From Desertifilum tharense IPPAS B-1220 (GTDB lineage Bacteria > Cyanobacteriota > Cyanobacteriia > Cyanobacteriales > Desertifilaceae), in the NCBI RefSeq assembly GCF_001746915.1, contig NZ_MJGC01000047.1:30746-94745 (forward strand): a stretch of DNA of 64,000 nt, in the 5' to 3' direction. A model generated the notes under the pieces. The model saw only the letters and a program-made list of their open reading frames with translations, made no database searches and was not told the DNA's origin. The number at the start of each line of letters is the position of its first letter. Positions within the stretch are counted from its first letter, which is position 1. Position numbers and translations under genes: made by a program. Shown here one piece after another: positions 9,001 through 17,187 of the stretch.

Positions 9001-10222
9001 ATCCGGCTGCTTGTAACGCTTTGAGAATTTCTACGCAACTTTGAGGAGTATCTAAGCCGACACCATTGGCGAGTCTGCCATCGCGGGTGGGATAGTTGGC
9101 GAGAATTAAGGCGATGCGACGGTCTTTTGGCGGAGTTTGTCGCAGTTTAACCCAATTTTGTGCCAGTTGTGCGACAAATTCAATCCGCTCTGCTTCTGGT
9201 TGATACACCACCACATCAGTTTCTAGGGTGTCATTCCACTGTTGTACGCCTTTAAAGGAGACTGCACGGCTAATGATGCGTCCATCCACTTCGGGGAGTG
9301 CTACATTCATCGCCACATCTCGCGGAATTAGCCCCCAGGTTCCTGACTGCCATTGTTCTAGGGTACTGCTGCTGAAAATGACTTGCAACATGGGGACGTT
9401 CAGGCGAGAGAGGAACGCATCGACGGCTGGCTTCCCGATGGCAAAGCTTGTGGTATTGAGAATTAGACTAATATTTTGGGGTTGGAAATGGGTTAAGATT
9501 TCACTTTGACAAGCGCGATCGCGCAATGAAGAGACAAATAAGGGAACAGGTTCTAAGTGACGTTGGATCAAGGCTTGACACAAAGCCTCAATTGGGGCAG
9601 TATTGCCTGCCAGATAATGGGCGCGATAAAACAGGATACCCACTTTCCCCTGAAGATTGACAGGTTTTTGTGGAAACGGATATACCCCGACTTCAGGAAC
9701 GGGTTGTGGGGGTGGCGGGTTGTAGTGGGTTTTCAGGCAAGTATCTGCAACAAACAATAAGGCATTGCGGTAATTTTCGACGCCACCTTCCGTCAAATAG
9801 CGCCAACAGGTGTGAACGGTCGCGATCGCTGTTGTAGAATGACCCACTAAATCTGGATCGGGGCGATCGTCTCCGGGTAAGACAATCAAATGAGTACCGC
9901 TTTTTTGGGCTTGTTCGCGCACCACTTCCAATCCATAAGACCAGTAGGCACGCCCCCCTAATAGTCGTAAAATAACAATTTTGGCAGTGCTTAAGGTTGC
10001 TTCTGCATACAGATCGATGCTCAATTGCTGCTGAAGCTGTAGAAGATTTGCGGCTCGAACTGAGGGAAACCCGCTTGGTGACACCGCAAGGGCGGCTGCT
10101 AAAGTTTGGATATCCGTATCGGCTGTACTTAAAAATACAATATCAGCGGGAGACTGTTCTAGGGTGATGAAACCTTGAGACAGGAAATTCCAGCCTCCGG
10201 GAGATGCAGGAATCCGATGCAT
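6083..10222 (-). CDS. cobN: cobaltochelatase subunit CobN (with in-frame repeat insertions)
   Basis: A 1379-residue member of the CobN/ChlH/BchH large chelatase subunit family. Segments such as GKHGNLEWLPGKSIALSE and YPFIVNDPGEGTQAKRR match CobN rather than ChlH, and the N-terminus also differs from ChlH. CobN binds the corrin ring and, with two AAA+ partners, inserts cobalt for vitamin B12. No cobS/cobT is visible in the window, but chlD lies 4.5 kb away; in cyanobacteria ChlI/ChlD are thought to serve. The protein is about 140 residues longer than expected. The surplus comes from low-complexity in-frame insertions: four 17-residue units (SLSAECKVLSAEWEE core) and a Pro/Ser-rich stretch at 8440-8815, and a Gly-rich stretch at 7650-7683. 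No cobalamin riboswitch was recognised upstream. Confidence 0.92.
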   Translation of the reverse strand: MHRIPASPGGWNFLSQGFITLEQSPADIVFLSTADTDIQTLAAALAVSPSGFPSVRAANLLQLQQQLSIDLYAEATLSTAKIVILRLLGGRAYWSYGLEVVREQAQKSGTHLIVLPGDDRPDPDLVGHSTTAIATVHTCWRYLTEGGVENYRNALLFVADTCLKTHYNPPPPQPVPEVGVYPFPQKPVNLQGKVGILFYRAHYLAGNTAPIEALCQALIQRHLEPVPLFVSSLRDRACQSEILTHFQPQNISLILNTTSFAIGKPAVDAFLSRLNVPMLQVIFSSSTLEQWQSGTWGLIPRDVAMNVALPEVDGRIISRAVSFKGVQQWNDTLETDVVVYQPEAERIEFVAQLAQNWVKLRQTPPKDRRIALILANYPTRDGRLANGVGLDTPQSCVEILKALQAAGYTLEDIPQTSDELMQRLTTGVTNDPEGMHLRPIRQQLSPADYQAYFSHLPQPVQQGMQNRWGKLSASLSAECKVLSAEWEESASLSAECKVLSAEWEESASLSAECKVLSAEWEESASLSAECKVLSAEWEESVESKVLSSEKCGSQAVFTHSSSPHLPISPSPHPSSPNSQLPTPNSLSSPIPIPGIQLGNIFVGIQPARGYERDPALNYHAPDLEPTHEYLAFYHWLREHFQADAIAHIGKHGNLEWLPGKSIALSENCYPEVALGPLPHFYPFIVNDPGEGTQAKRRSQAVILDHLTPPLTRAELYGPLQQLENLIDEYYEAETLDPGRLSRIRDRIFTLIRQENLDQDLAGIRLESPTEFTAFLTQANGYLCELKEAQIRDGLHIFGQCPQGEQLRDLIIAISRSRPQGITRAIAQDWGLEFDPLTVDFAQPCVEEMGGWGDGGMGGRVGENLIFNSVDPELKAGWEKKNCHTLGDVVEVIELQAIQWVEQLMRGEIEIKAIEKQLPQTAKELTWMNQVLLPALQQTSQEITQLLRGFDGQFVESGPSGAPTRDRADVLPTGRNFYSVDIRSLPTETAWDIGRKAAEALIERYTQENGEYPKTLGLSVWGTSTMRTGGDDIAEALALLGVRPVWDGASRRVVDFEILPVSALGRPRVDVTLRISGFFRDAFSHLIDLFDSAVNAVASLDEPPEDNPLAAQVQQEEIAWVEAGLSVEQAKVRSRYRVFGSKPGAYGAGLQGLIESQNWQNDQDLATAYLNWSGYAYTKTPTLTGELSGTSAPEAFKNRLQQMQIVLHNQDNREHDLLDSDDYYQFQGGLTVAVRALTGKNPQTYFGDHSVPQNPRIRKLQEEIARVYRSRVINPKWIAGVMRHGYKGAFEIAATVDYLFAYDATTHCVADYMYQGVTQAYVFNPEVQAFILEKNPWALRDIAERLLEAHQRGLWEDVTPHTLDQLRAVVNHAEGQIESL
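7650..7683. repeat. CCCCATC-type low-complexity insert inside cobN
   Basis: A run of CCCCATC and CTCCCCATC units that adds a Gly/Trp-rich stretch (MGGWGDGGMGGR) to CobN in frame. The same unit type is found at 8508-8540 and at 43715-43742, just outside the msrP stop codon. Confidence 0.75.
8440..8815. repeat. composite repeat array inside cobN
   Basis: Three repeat types lie end to end within the coding frame: GGGAGTT units (~8460-8500), GATGGGG units (~8508-8540), a unique-looking core (8548-8612), and four nearly perfect 51-base units of CTCAGCA type (~8605-8812). Because 51 is a multiple of three, the frame is kept. The core closely matches the two cores at 14498-14615. Confidence 0.9.
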
Positions 10223-10395
10223 TGAGCAAATATATCCTCGTGCGTTGACTCTTTAATACCCTACTTATCCTAAACCCAGAGAAATCCTAAAAGATTTCCA
10301 CTCAATTAATAACCCGACAGAAAGCAAACCATACCATAGAAACTTGAGGAGCCAATTCGTCAAGAGTCAAAACAATTGCTAACAGGCTATCACCA

Positions 10396-12735
10396 ATGCC
10401 GAGTTTTCCATCCCTAACGCCCTATCGAATTTTGAATTTAGCAACGTTCACTCGGCTTGACGAGTTGTTAAAGCAAACCGCGCAAACCTGGGAGCAAGAA
10501 GCAATTTTGCTAACAGAGGCGTTGCTTTTGACTCATCTTCCCTTGCCGTCTGTGCAACAAAGCCGCTTTTGCCAACAAACCGATTGGTTTACGTTGCTGG
10601 CATCCGAACGCTTTAGCGTGCTGTTAGTGGGGAAATTCGTATCTGAGTTAGTGAAGGATAACCCCCAGGAAAGCTCTGTCAAGACGAGTTTGCTGTTCGA
10701 TGCCGATGAGATCGCGCAGTTTTTAAGCATTCTGAGCGAATCGTCAATTTCAGATCCCCAAGTTACCCAGGCATTAGCGCGTGCGGCTCGTTTGGTTCAA
10801 CCCAACGATCCTCACTATCAAAGTGCTTTCACGCTAGGCTTGGCAGAGTTTTTAACCCAATCAGATTCGTCTCCCCCCGATCCTGCTTTGTTTAAGGTAC
10901 CGACGCTACCGGAAAATCGGGCTGCCAACTATCGCGCGACAGAGATTGTTTTGCGCCAGCGACTCCAACAGGAACGACTGATTAACCAGGTGGTGACGCA
11001 AATTCGTCAAAGCTTGCAGTTACCCGCGATTCTTTCAACGGCGGTGGAACAGGTACGCCACTTTTTGCAGGCGGATCGGATGTTGATTTACCAGTTCTAT
11101 CCGACTGCCACCAAAGCGACGGAATCGACGGTTTTAGACGGACAAGTGACGTATGAGGCGCGGGTGTCCGATCGCTTGCAGTCGGCGTTGAGGTTAACGG
11201 AAGGGGGGGAATGCTTTACCCATGTATCCAATCCCTATGAAAAATACCGCCAAGGTTCAATTCAAGCCGTTGAGGATGTGGAAGTTAGTTATGGTAATGT
11301 CAAGTGCTTTTTGGAGTTGATGCGCCGCTATCAGGTACGGGCAAAGCTGATCGTGCCGATTGTAGTGCAGGAGGAACTTTGGGGTTTGTTGATTGCTCAA
11401 CAATGCGGGGAACCGCGCCATTGGTTGGATAGCGAAAAGTTTTTTCTGCGGCAAATTGCGGAACATTTAGCGATCGCCATCTACCAAGCCGAACTCTATG
11501 CTCAACTTCAGCAGCAAAAACAATACCTCGAACAGCGCGTCAGCGAACGCACTTCGGAGTTGCGAGACGCACTGCTAGGCGCACAAGCAGCTAACCGGGC
11601 TAAAAGCGAGTTTCTCGCTGCCATGAGTCACGAGTTAAGAACGCCTTTAACCTGCGTGATTGGCATGTCTGCCACGTTGCTACGCTTGCCGTTTGGCGAA
11701 GGTAGTTTGAGCGTTCAAAAACAGCATGACTATTTACAAACGATTCACGATAGCGGCAAGCATTTGTTGGAACTTATTAATGACATCCTAGAGCTATCTC
11801 AGGTTGAGTCGGGAAAGGCGATCTTAAATGTGACTTCATTCTCGCTGGCGAAGTTGGTGGCGGGGTGTCGGCAGAGTTTGAAGCCGAAAGCGGATCTGAC
11901 TCAAGTCGCGCTGTCTGTGGAAGCTAATATTGCGCCGAATGAGGATGTGTTTCGCGCCGATCAACGTCGCGTTGAACAAATTTTGCTGAATTTGCTGAGT
12001 AATGCGGTGAAATTTACGCCCGCCGGGGGTGAGGTGACGGTGCGCGTCTGGCGAGAAGGCAATCATGCGGTTTTTCAGGTGGAAGATACTGGGATTGGGA
12101 TTCCGGAAGAACAGCGATCGCTCTTATTCCAAAAGTTTCAACAACTCGATACCTCTTACCATCGCGTTTATGAAGGGATGGGTTTGGGTTTAGCGTTAAC
12201 GAAGCAGTTGGTGGAACTCCATAGCGGTTCGATTGAGGTTGAGTCTACCGTTGATGTGGGTTCGATTTTTACGGTTCGCCTGCCTTCCCAACCGCTAGCG
12301 GCGGAAGGACAAAATATGGAGATGGCGGGAAAAAGCGGTCATTCTTCTTTAGGGCGCTTGGTGTTGATCGAACATCATGAAGAGACGGCTTGGGCAATTT
12401 GCGATTTGCTGACGGCGGCGGGCTATCAGGTGGTGTGGTTGGTGGAGGGGACTGCTGCGATCGCCCAAATTGAAATCTTACAACCCCTTGTGGTGATTAC
12501 AGCCGCACAGCTACCCGGCATTGATGGTTATGAGATTATTCAACAATTGCGCTCTTTGGCTACAACTTGTTCGATCAAGGTGTTGTTGCTCGCCGATCCC
12601 CTATCGCGAGAGATGACTTCCCAAAAACAAACCTATCGCGCCGATCAAACGCTCTCAAAACCCATTCAACCGGAGATTTTGCTGCAAACGATTACCCACC
12701 TCGTCAATACCTCGACTGCCAATGAATTGACATAA
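10396..12735 (+). CDS. cikA: circadian input histidine kinase CikA
   Basis: A 779-residue kinase with the CikA architecture. It has a divergent N-terminal region (1-190), a GAF domain (~195-370), HisKA (~405-470, H412 in AAMSHELRTPLTCVIGMS), HATPase (~520-635, with DTGIGIP and GMGLGLALTKQLVELHSG), and a C-terminal pseudo-receiver (~655-775). In the receiver the phospho-acceptor Asp is replaced (VVITAAQLPG), as expected for CikA. CikA resets and outputs the Kai clock by binding KaiB and dephosphorylating RpaA. The GAF domain keeps a Cys at residue 304 (VKCFLE), at the position where bilins attach in related GAF domains. The gene is divergent from cobN and followed 40-85 bases later by a second kinase on the same strand. 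Confidence 0.9.
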   Translation: MPSFPSLTPYRILNLATFTRLDELLKQTAQTWEQEAILLTEALLLTHLPLPSVQQSRFCQQTDWFTLLASERFSVLLVGKFVSELVKDNPQESSVKTSLLFDADEIAQFLSILSESSISDPQVTQALARAARLVQPNDPHYQSAFTLGLAEFLTQSDSSPPDPALFKVPTLPENRAANYRATEIVLRQRLQQERLINQVVTQIRQSLQLPAILSTAVEQVRHFLQADRMLIYQFYPTATKATESTVLDGQVTYEARVSDRLQSALRLTEGGECFTHVSNPYEKYRQGSIQAVEDVEVSYGNVKCFLELMRRYQVRAKLIVPIVVQEELWGLLIAQQCGEPRHWLDSEKFFLRQIAEHLAIAIYQAELYAQLQQQKQYLEQRVSERTSELRDALLGAQAANRAKSEFLAAMSHELRTPLTCVIGMSATLLRLPFGEGSLSVQKQHDYLQTIHDSGKHLLELINDILELSQVESGKAILNVTSFSLAKLVAGCRQSLKPKADLTQVALSVEANIAPNEDVFRADQRRVEQILLNLLSNAVKFTPAGGEVTVRVWREGNHAVFQVEDTGIGIPEEQRSLLFQKFQQLDTSYHRVYEGMGLGLALTKQLVELHSGSIEVESTVDVGSIFTVRLPSQPLAAEGQNMEMAGKSGHSSLGRLVLIEHHEETAWAICDLLTAAGYQVVWLVEGTAAIAQIEILQPLVVITAAQLPGIDGYEIIQQLRSLATTCSIKVLLLADPLSREMTSQKQTYRADQTLSKPIQPEILLQTITHLVNTSTANELT

Positions 12736-12820
12736 AAATTTGCAAAACTTGAATTTCATAAGCTTTTTTTAATTTTTGATAAGATTGAGACAATGTGGCT
12801 GTCTCGGCTGGAGTCGAAAG

Positions 12821-14437
12821 ATGTTTGTGAATCTGCAACCCGCAAAACGAGCACCATTAGGTTCAGAGCAGAACGCGGTAGCCCCCTGCCCCAGCAGTTG
12901 CGAACTCCTTGAGGACTTATCGCAAAAACTCAACTACCAGTTAACTTGTACAGATATTTTGCGCTTGTGTCTCGAAACGTTAAGCAGCAATCTTCCCCAG
13001 GACTTTTGCGGTTATATTTTGCGAACTGGGGAAGAGTATCAAGTTTCAATTCGCCCTCAACGCCTCTTAACTTCTCCGTTAATTGCCCAAGTCCAAACTC
13101 GCTTAGTCGAGACGATGAGTTGCTTGAGCGGTAAACCCGTTAACCTGCAACAAGTTAGCTATCAAATCGCCAAAGTTCGCCAAATTCAAGACCAACAATC
13201 TCCCCTGAGAGAGATGACTTCTTATCTATCCATGCCGGTCATTCTATCGGCTGGATCGCAAGTCGTGGGAGTTCTGTTAGTAGGCACCGAACATCCGGAG
13301 GCTTATACCTTTGAGCATTTACAATTTCTCAACCGGGTTGCGGCGCTGAGTGCGATCGCCATTACCCGCTTGCAAGCATTACTCGCCATCGGACAGCAAC
13401 GCCTGTACAGCATGGTGGAAAACTTACCCGACGGGCTGCTGCTATTAGATGCTCAAGGCAACATTTTATTAGCCAATCAAGCGGCTTGGAAATACGTCGC
13501 CCTACTCACCAAAGCAGGAGGCTTAGATTCAATTACCCAACTGGCCAAACTCTTCAGCCAAGAACAAAATATTATCCGGCTTTGTCACGAAATCAGTACA
13601 GATAATAACACCCGGCTCGTCCTAGAACTCATTGGTCAACCGATTCAAAGTAGCACCCCCCATCCCGAATGGCAATTGACCATTCGCGATATTACCCTCT
13701 ATCGCCAAAATGAAACCGAACTCGCTCAGTACGTGCAGCGCTTAACCCACTCCAACGCCGAACTTGAGCGATTTGCTTATCTAGCCGCCCACGATTTGCA
13801 AGCCCCCTTGTGTGCCGTATCGGGTTATTTACAGGTTTTAAGAACCTGCTATAAAAATCAGCTTGATGCGACAGCCGATCGTTTTATTGCCAAAGCCATT
13901 GACGGGGCAAAGCGGATGCAATCATTAATTGAGAATTTACTGAGTTATGCCCGTTTAGAGAACAGCCACCTCGTCTTAGAAACAACCAATTGCGAAACGA
14001 TTTTAGAAAATGCGATCGCCAACCTGCAACAAGAGATTGCGGCAACAGGTGCCCGCATTACCCATCAATGCTTACCCCTCGTGCAAGGGAACCCCGCATT
14101 ATTAACGCATTTGTTTCAAAATTTGCTGAGTAACGCCATTAAATATCAACCCCCCAACCACATCCCCCAAATTCAAATTGAATCGCAGCGCCAGGGAGAG
14201 ATGTGGCAGTTTTGCTTTCAGGATAACGGCATCGGGATCGAGACTCAACACGCCGAACAAATTTTCCAACTCTTTAAGCGGCTGCACAGTTCGGCAGAAT
14301 ATCCCGGAACAGGCTTAGGACTTGCGATCGCCAAAAAGATTGTAGAACAACACGGCGGTCAACTCTGGTGTTCGCCCGCCCCCCATCAGGGCAGTTGTTT
14401 TTACTTTACCTTACCCGCTTTCTTGAGTGCTGAGTAG
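12821..14437 (+). CDS. GAF-PAS sensor histidine kinase
   Basis: A soluble kinase of about 538 residues from the ATG at 12821; the frame is open from 12776, but the 12821 start removes a Cys/Arg-rich leader that does not look conserved. Domains: GAF (~45-190), PAS (~205-315, with LPDGLLLLDAQGNILLANQA), HisKA (~315-390, H324 in LAAHDLQAPL) and HATPase (~430-535, with DNGIGIE and GTGLGLAIAKKIVEQHGG). The HDLQAPL H-box is of the type seen in phytochrome-like kinases. It lies directly downstream of cikA and could be co-transcribed with it, which might place it in the same light or redox input. No cognate regulator is adjacent. A repeat array begins right after the stop. Confidence 0.85.
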   Translation: MFVNLQPAKRAPLGSEQNAVAPCPSSCELLEDLSQKLNYQLTCTDILRLCLETLSSNLPQDFCGYILRTGEEYQVSIRPQRLLTSPLIAQVQTRLVETMSCLSGKPVNLQQVSYQIAKVRQIQDQQSPLREMTSYLSMPVILSAGSQVVGVLLVGTEHPEAYTFEHLQFLNRVAALSAIAITRLQALLAIGQQRLYSMVENLPDGLLLLDAQGNILLANQAAWKYVALLTKAGGLDSITQLAKLFSQEQNIIRLCHEISTDNNTRLVLELIGQPIQSSTPHPEWQLTIRDITLYRQNETELAQYVQRLTHSNAELERFAYLAAHDLQAPLCAVSGYLQVLRTCYKNQLDATADRFIAKAIDGAKRMQSLIENLLSYARLENSHLVLETTNCETILENAIANLQQEIAATGARITHQCLPLVQGNPALLTHLFQNLLSNAIKYQPPNHIPQIQIESQRQGEMWQFCFQDNGIGIETQHAEQIFQLFKRLHSSAEYPGTGLGLAIAKKIVEQHGGQLWCSPAPHQGSCFYFTLPAFLSAE

Positions 14438-14751
14438 AAAGTGCTGAGTGCTGAGTGGGAAGTGAGTTCCGAGTTCCGAGTTCCGAGTTCTGAGTAGGGA
14501 AGAGAGTGTTGAGTCTAAAGTTTCGAGTTCCGAGAAGTGTGGTAGCCAGTGGGAAGAGAGTGTTGAGTCTAAAGTTCCGAGTTCCGAGAAGTGTGGTAGT
14601 CAGTCAGTATTTACCCCTTTTTCCCCCAACTCCCAACTCCTAACTCCCAACTCCTAACTCCCAACTCCCTTCTTTCCCCAACCCCTAACTCCCAATTCCC
14701 AACTCCCTTCTTCCCCCAACCCCTAACTCCCAATTCCCAACTCCCTTCCCC
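14438..14751. repeat. composite short-repeat array between a kinase gene and chlD
   Basis: The whole gap between two stop codons is repetitive. It starts with GTGCTGAGTGCTGAGT units, then GAGTTCCGAGTTCC units, then two 53-base cores (14498-14550 and 14551-14603) that match the core inside cobN, and ends with CCCAACTCCTAACTCCC units (~14625-14751) reaching the chlD stop. No terminator with a classical hairpin and T-run was seen. Confidence 0.9.
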
Positions 14752-16734
14752 TCAGCGGGCTTTCATATCTGCGATCGCGCTACGGGTGACGCTGGCAAGG
14801 GCTTGATCGGTTGCTTTCGGCAAATGATAATACTTGCCGGCCGCAGTTTGGGCCAACTCCTTAGCAAAGCCTGTGGAAATAAACTTATTTTCCGTATCAA
14901 TCACCAACAGTTGAATCCCCAAAGCCCGAATTTTGGCAGCAACATCCAATAACTCGCCCTTAATATCCGGCTTCGTTCCCTCCTCCATCGGTTCGCCCAA
15001 AGACCGGGCTAAGGGAATATTACTCCGTCCGTCGGTAATTGCCACAATCACCACCTGACCAATATCCCCCGACTGTTGGGCATTCATCCCCACGCGCACC
15101 GCCGTGGTTAGCCCATGCGCCAAGGGGGAACCGCCGCCGCAAGGCATCACTTCCAAGCGCCGACGGGCTGTCGTAATTGAACGGGTGGGAGGAAGCAGAA
15201 CCTCCGCCTGTTCGCCTCGGAACGGAATTAAAGAGACCATATCCCGATTTTGATACGCTTCCGTCAGCAGTTGCATGACGGCCCCTTTCGCTGACTGCAT
15301 CCGGTTGAGGGCCATCGATCCGGAAGCATCTACTAAAAAGACAACTAAAGCCCCAGCTTTGCGAACGAGGCGTTTGGCGCGAATATCGCCCGATTCTACA
15401 ATCACGCGGCGGTTGGGTTGGCGTTCTCTGCGGGCTTTCTGATAGGGGGCGGCAGCCCGAAGGGTGGCATCAACTGCGATCCGCTTGACTTTCCCCTTGG
15501 GTAACATGGGTTTAACGTAGCGTCCGCGATCGTCTGAAAAGATGATGCTGCGACTCCCCGACTTACCGCGCCGTTGGGTCATTTGAGCAAAGTATAAGAC
15601 GCTTTCATCGAGAATTACGCCTTCGGGATCGAAAACAAACTCTTCAGGAATGCTAGTGGGTTCTTCCTCCGGTGGGGGTTCCTGGTCTTGTTCTTCTTCC
15701 TCTTCCTGTTCGTCCTGTTCCTGTTCCGACTGTTCCGGCGGGGGTGGCGGTGGAGGGGGCGGCGGTGGGGCTTCCGGTGGGGTGGGAATGACTGTGGCGC
15801 GAGGAACGATCGCGAGTTCGACGGCGCGGCGCAGGTCTTCAGCAATGACGGAATTGCGGCCATCTAAAGCAGCGCAAGCTTTGGCGACGCGGACGGCAAA
15901 CAGTTCGGCCCGGTGGCCTTGAACGCCGGCCCGAATGGCTTCTTCCACTAAATATTGAATTTGGCTAGGTTGAATTTTGACTTCTTTGACCCATTCCCGC
16001 GCCAGGATGATCTGGGTTTTGAGGTTATCGGTATCTTCTGCGTATTGTTGAAGGAAGGCTTGGGGAGAGGTACTGTAGGCGATGGCTTGGTCTACCGCTT
16101 GGACGCGTTCGTCGAGTCCTAAAACGCCATCGGCGGAAAGGGTGATGGCGATGCGGTCGAGGAGGTGTTCCCGTAGCGGGCCTTCTTCGGGATTATAGGT
16201 GGCAATCAGGATGGCTTGGCAAGGATGTTCAAAGCTGATGCCTTCTCGTTCGATCAGGTTGCGACCTTCGGAAATGACGCTGAGAAGTTGGTTGCTGATT
16301 TGGTCGTCTAGTAGGTTAATTTCATCGACGTAGAGGACGCCGCGATGGGCGGAGGCGAGTAACCCCGGTTGAAAGACGGTTTCCCCCTGTTTGACTGATT
16401 TTTCGACATCTACGGAACCGAGGAGACGGTCTTCCGTGACGCCGAGGGGGATTTGAATAAAGGGGGCGGGGATAATTTCGGTGGGGGGTTGAGAGGGATC
16501 GAGGGCGGGGTCTTCGTTGTAGGGGGACTCTGGGATGACTTCAATGGGGGGAAGCAGGGCATGTAGGGCGCGGGCCATTACAGATTTGGCCGTTCCTCGC
16601 CGTCCCGCGATCGCAACGCCCCCTAAACCGGGATCGATGGCTGCTAGCAGCAGGGCGATTTTGATGGCTTCTTGACCAACAACGGCGGTCAGGGGAAAGG
16701 TAGAAATAGAAGACGGAGATGAAACAGCGCTCAT
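14752..16734 (-). CDS. chlD: magnesium chelatase ATPase subunit ChlD
   Basis: A 660-residue subunit D of magnesium chelatase, which with ChlI and ChlH inserts Mg into protoporphyrin IX at the first committed step of chlorophyll synthesis. Residues 1-300 form an AAA+ domain with [20 protein letters not shown] and a [11 protein letters not shown]alker B. Residues ~315-365 form the typical Pro-rich then acidic linker ([22 protein letters not shown]). Residues ~455-655 form a von Willebrand A domain with the MIDAS motif DASGSM. The length is as expected for ChlD. The C-terminal stop abuts the repeat array. Subunit D could also support CobN, since no cobT is visible. Confidence 0.96.
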   Translation of the reverse strand: MSAVSSPSSISTFPLTAVVGQEAIKIALLLAAIDPGLGGVAIAGRRGTAKSVMARALHALLPPIEVIPESPYNEDPALDPSQPPTEIIPAPFIQIPLGVTEDRLLGSVDVEKSVKQGETVFQPGLLASAHRGVLYVDEINLLDDQISNQLLSVISEGRNLIEREGISFEHPCQAILIATYNPEEGPLREHLLDRIAITLSADGVLGLDERVQAVDQAIAYSTSPQAFLQQYAEDTDNLKTQIILAREWVKEVKIQPSQIQYLVEEAIRAGVQGHRAELFAVRVAKACAALDGRNSVIAEDLRRAVELAIVPRATVIPTPPEAPPPPPPPPPPPEQSEQEQDEQEEEEEQDQEPPPEEEPTSIPEEFVFDPEGVILDESVLYFAQMTQRRGKSGSRSIIFSDDRGRYVKPMLPKGKVKRIAVDATLRAAAPYQKARRERQPNRRVIVESGDIRAKRLVRKAGALVVFLVDASGSMALNRMQSAKGAVMQLLTEAYQNRDMVSLIPFRGEQAEVLLPPTRSITTARRRLEVMPCGGGSPLAHGLTTAVRVGMNAQQSGDIGQVVIVAITDGRSNIPLARSLGEPMEEGTKPDIKGELLDVAAKIRALGIQLLVIDTENKFISTGFAKELAQTAAGKYYHLPKATDQALASVTRSAIADMKAR

Positions 16735-16814
16735 GAGCGGTGGGGGTACAAGTCACTGTTTCTCAGCATACCAAGTCTTCTGACCGAAAGTTGATGAAAA
16801 ATGCCAGGGTCGCT

Positions 16815-17045
16815 TTAGAAAAATCCGTTTGAGGTTTCGCTATCGGAATGGACGACTTCTAACCAGCCGCGCTTGATGGCGTGGAAGAGGCGATCGATGA
16901 GGCTTACTTCTTCGGGGGTGAGGTCTATGTGGGAGAGGGTGAGTTGCAGTCGATGAATGTCGGTTTGAGAAATTTTTCCGGCGCTATAAATGGAGGAAAA
17001 TTTTTCAGCAATGGTTTCTCTGGGGAGGATGTATGGGCTATCCAT
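16815..17045 (-). CDS. small conserved cyanobacterial protein, function unknown
   Basis: A 76-residue soluble protein with a helical pattern (LPRETIAEKFSSIYSAGKISQTDIHRL, LTPEEVSLIDRLFHAIKRGWLEVV). Small proteins with this layout occur in many cyanobacteria; I recognise the pattern but know no function. It has no signal peptide or membrane segment. It lies upstream of chlD on the same strand with an 80-base gap. Confidence 0.65.
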   Translation of the reverse strand: MDSPYILPRETIAEKFSSIYSAGKISQTDIHRLQLTLSHIDLTPEEVSLIDRLFHAIKRGWLEVVHSDSETSNGFF

Positions 17046-17187
17046 AAAAGTTTCTCTGGTGACTCAAGTCCAGGCGCTATTGTTACTAATCTTGATAATA
17101 GACAGCATAGAGGAGGCGACTGGTTTTTTGAAACCGGAAAATCCTAGATTTCTGTATCCGTAGTTCCGCTTACGGGAGATCCGTAGA

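Noticed and set aside
6083..10222. Chelatase large subunit as ChlH/BchH
   Set aside because: Motifs (LEWLPGKSIALSE, IVNDPGEGTQAKRR) and the N-terminus fit CobN; ChlH has different signatures at the same places.
15650..15922. Plus-strand frame with a poly-glycine run
   Set aside because: It is the antisense of the Pro-rich linker of chlD; composition bias explains the open frame.
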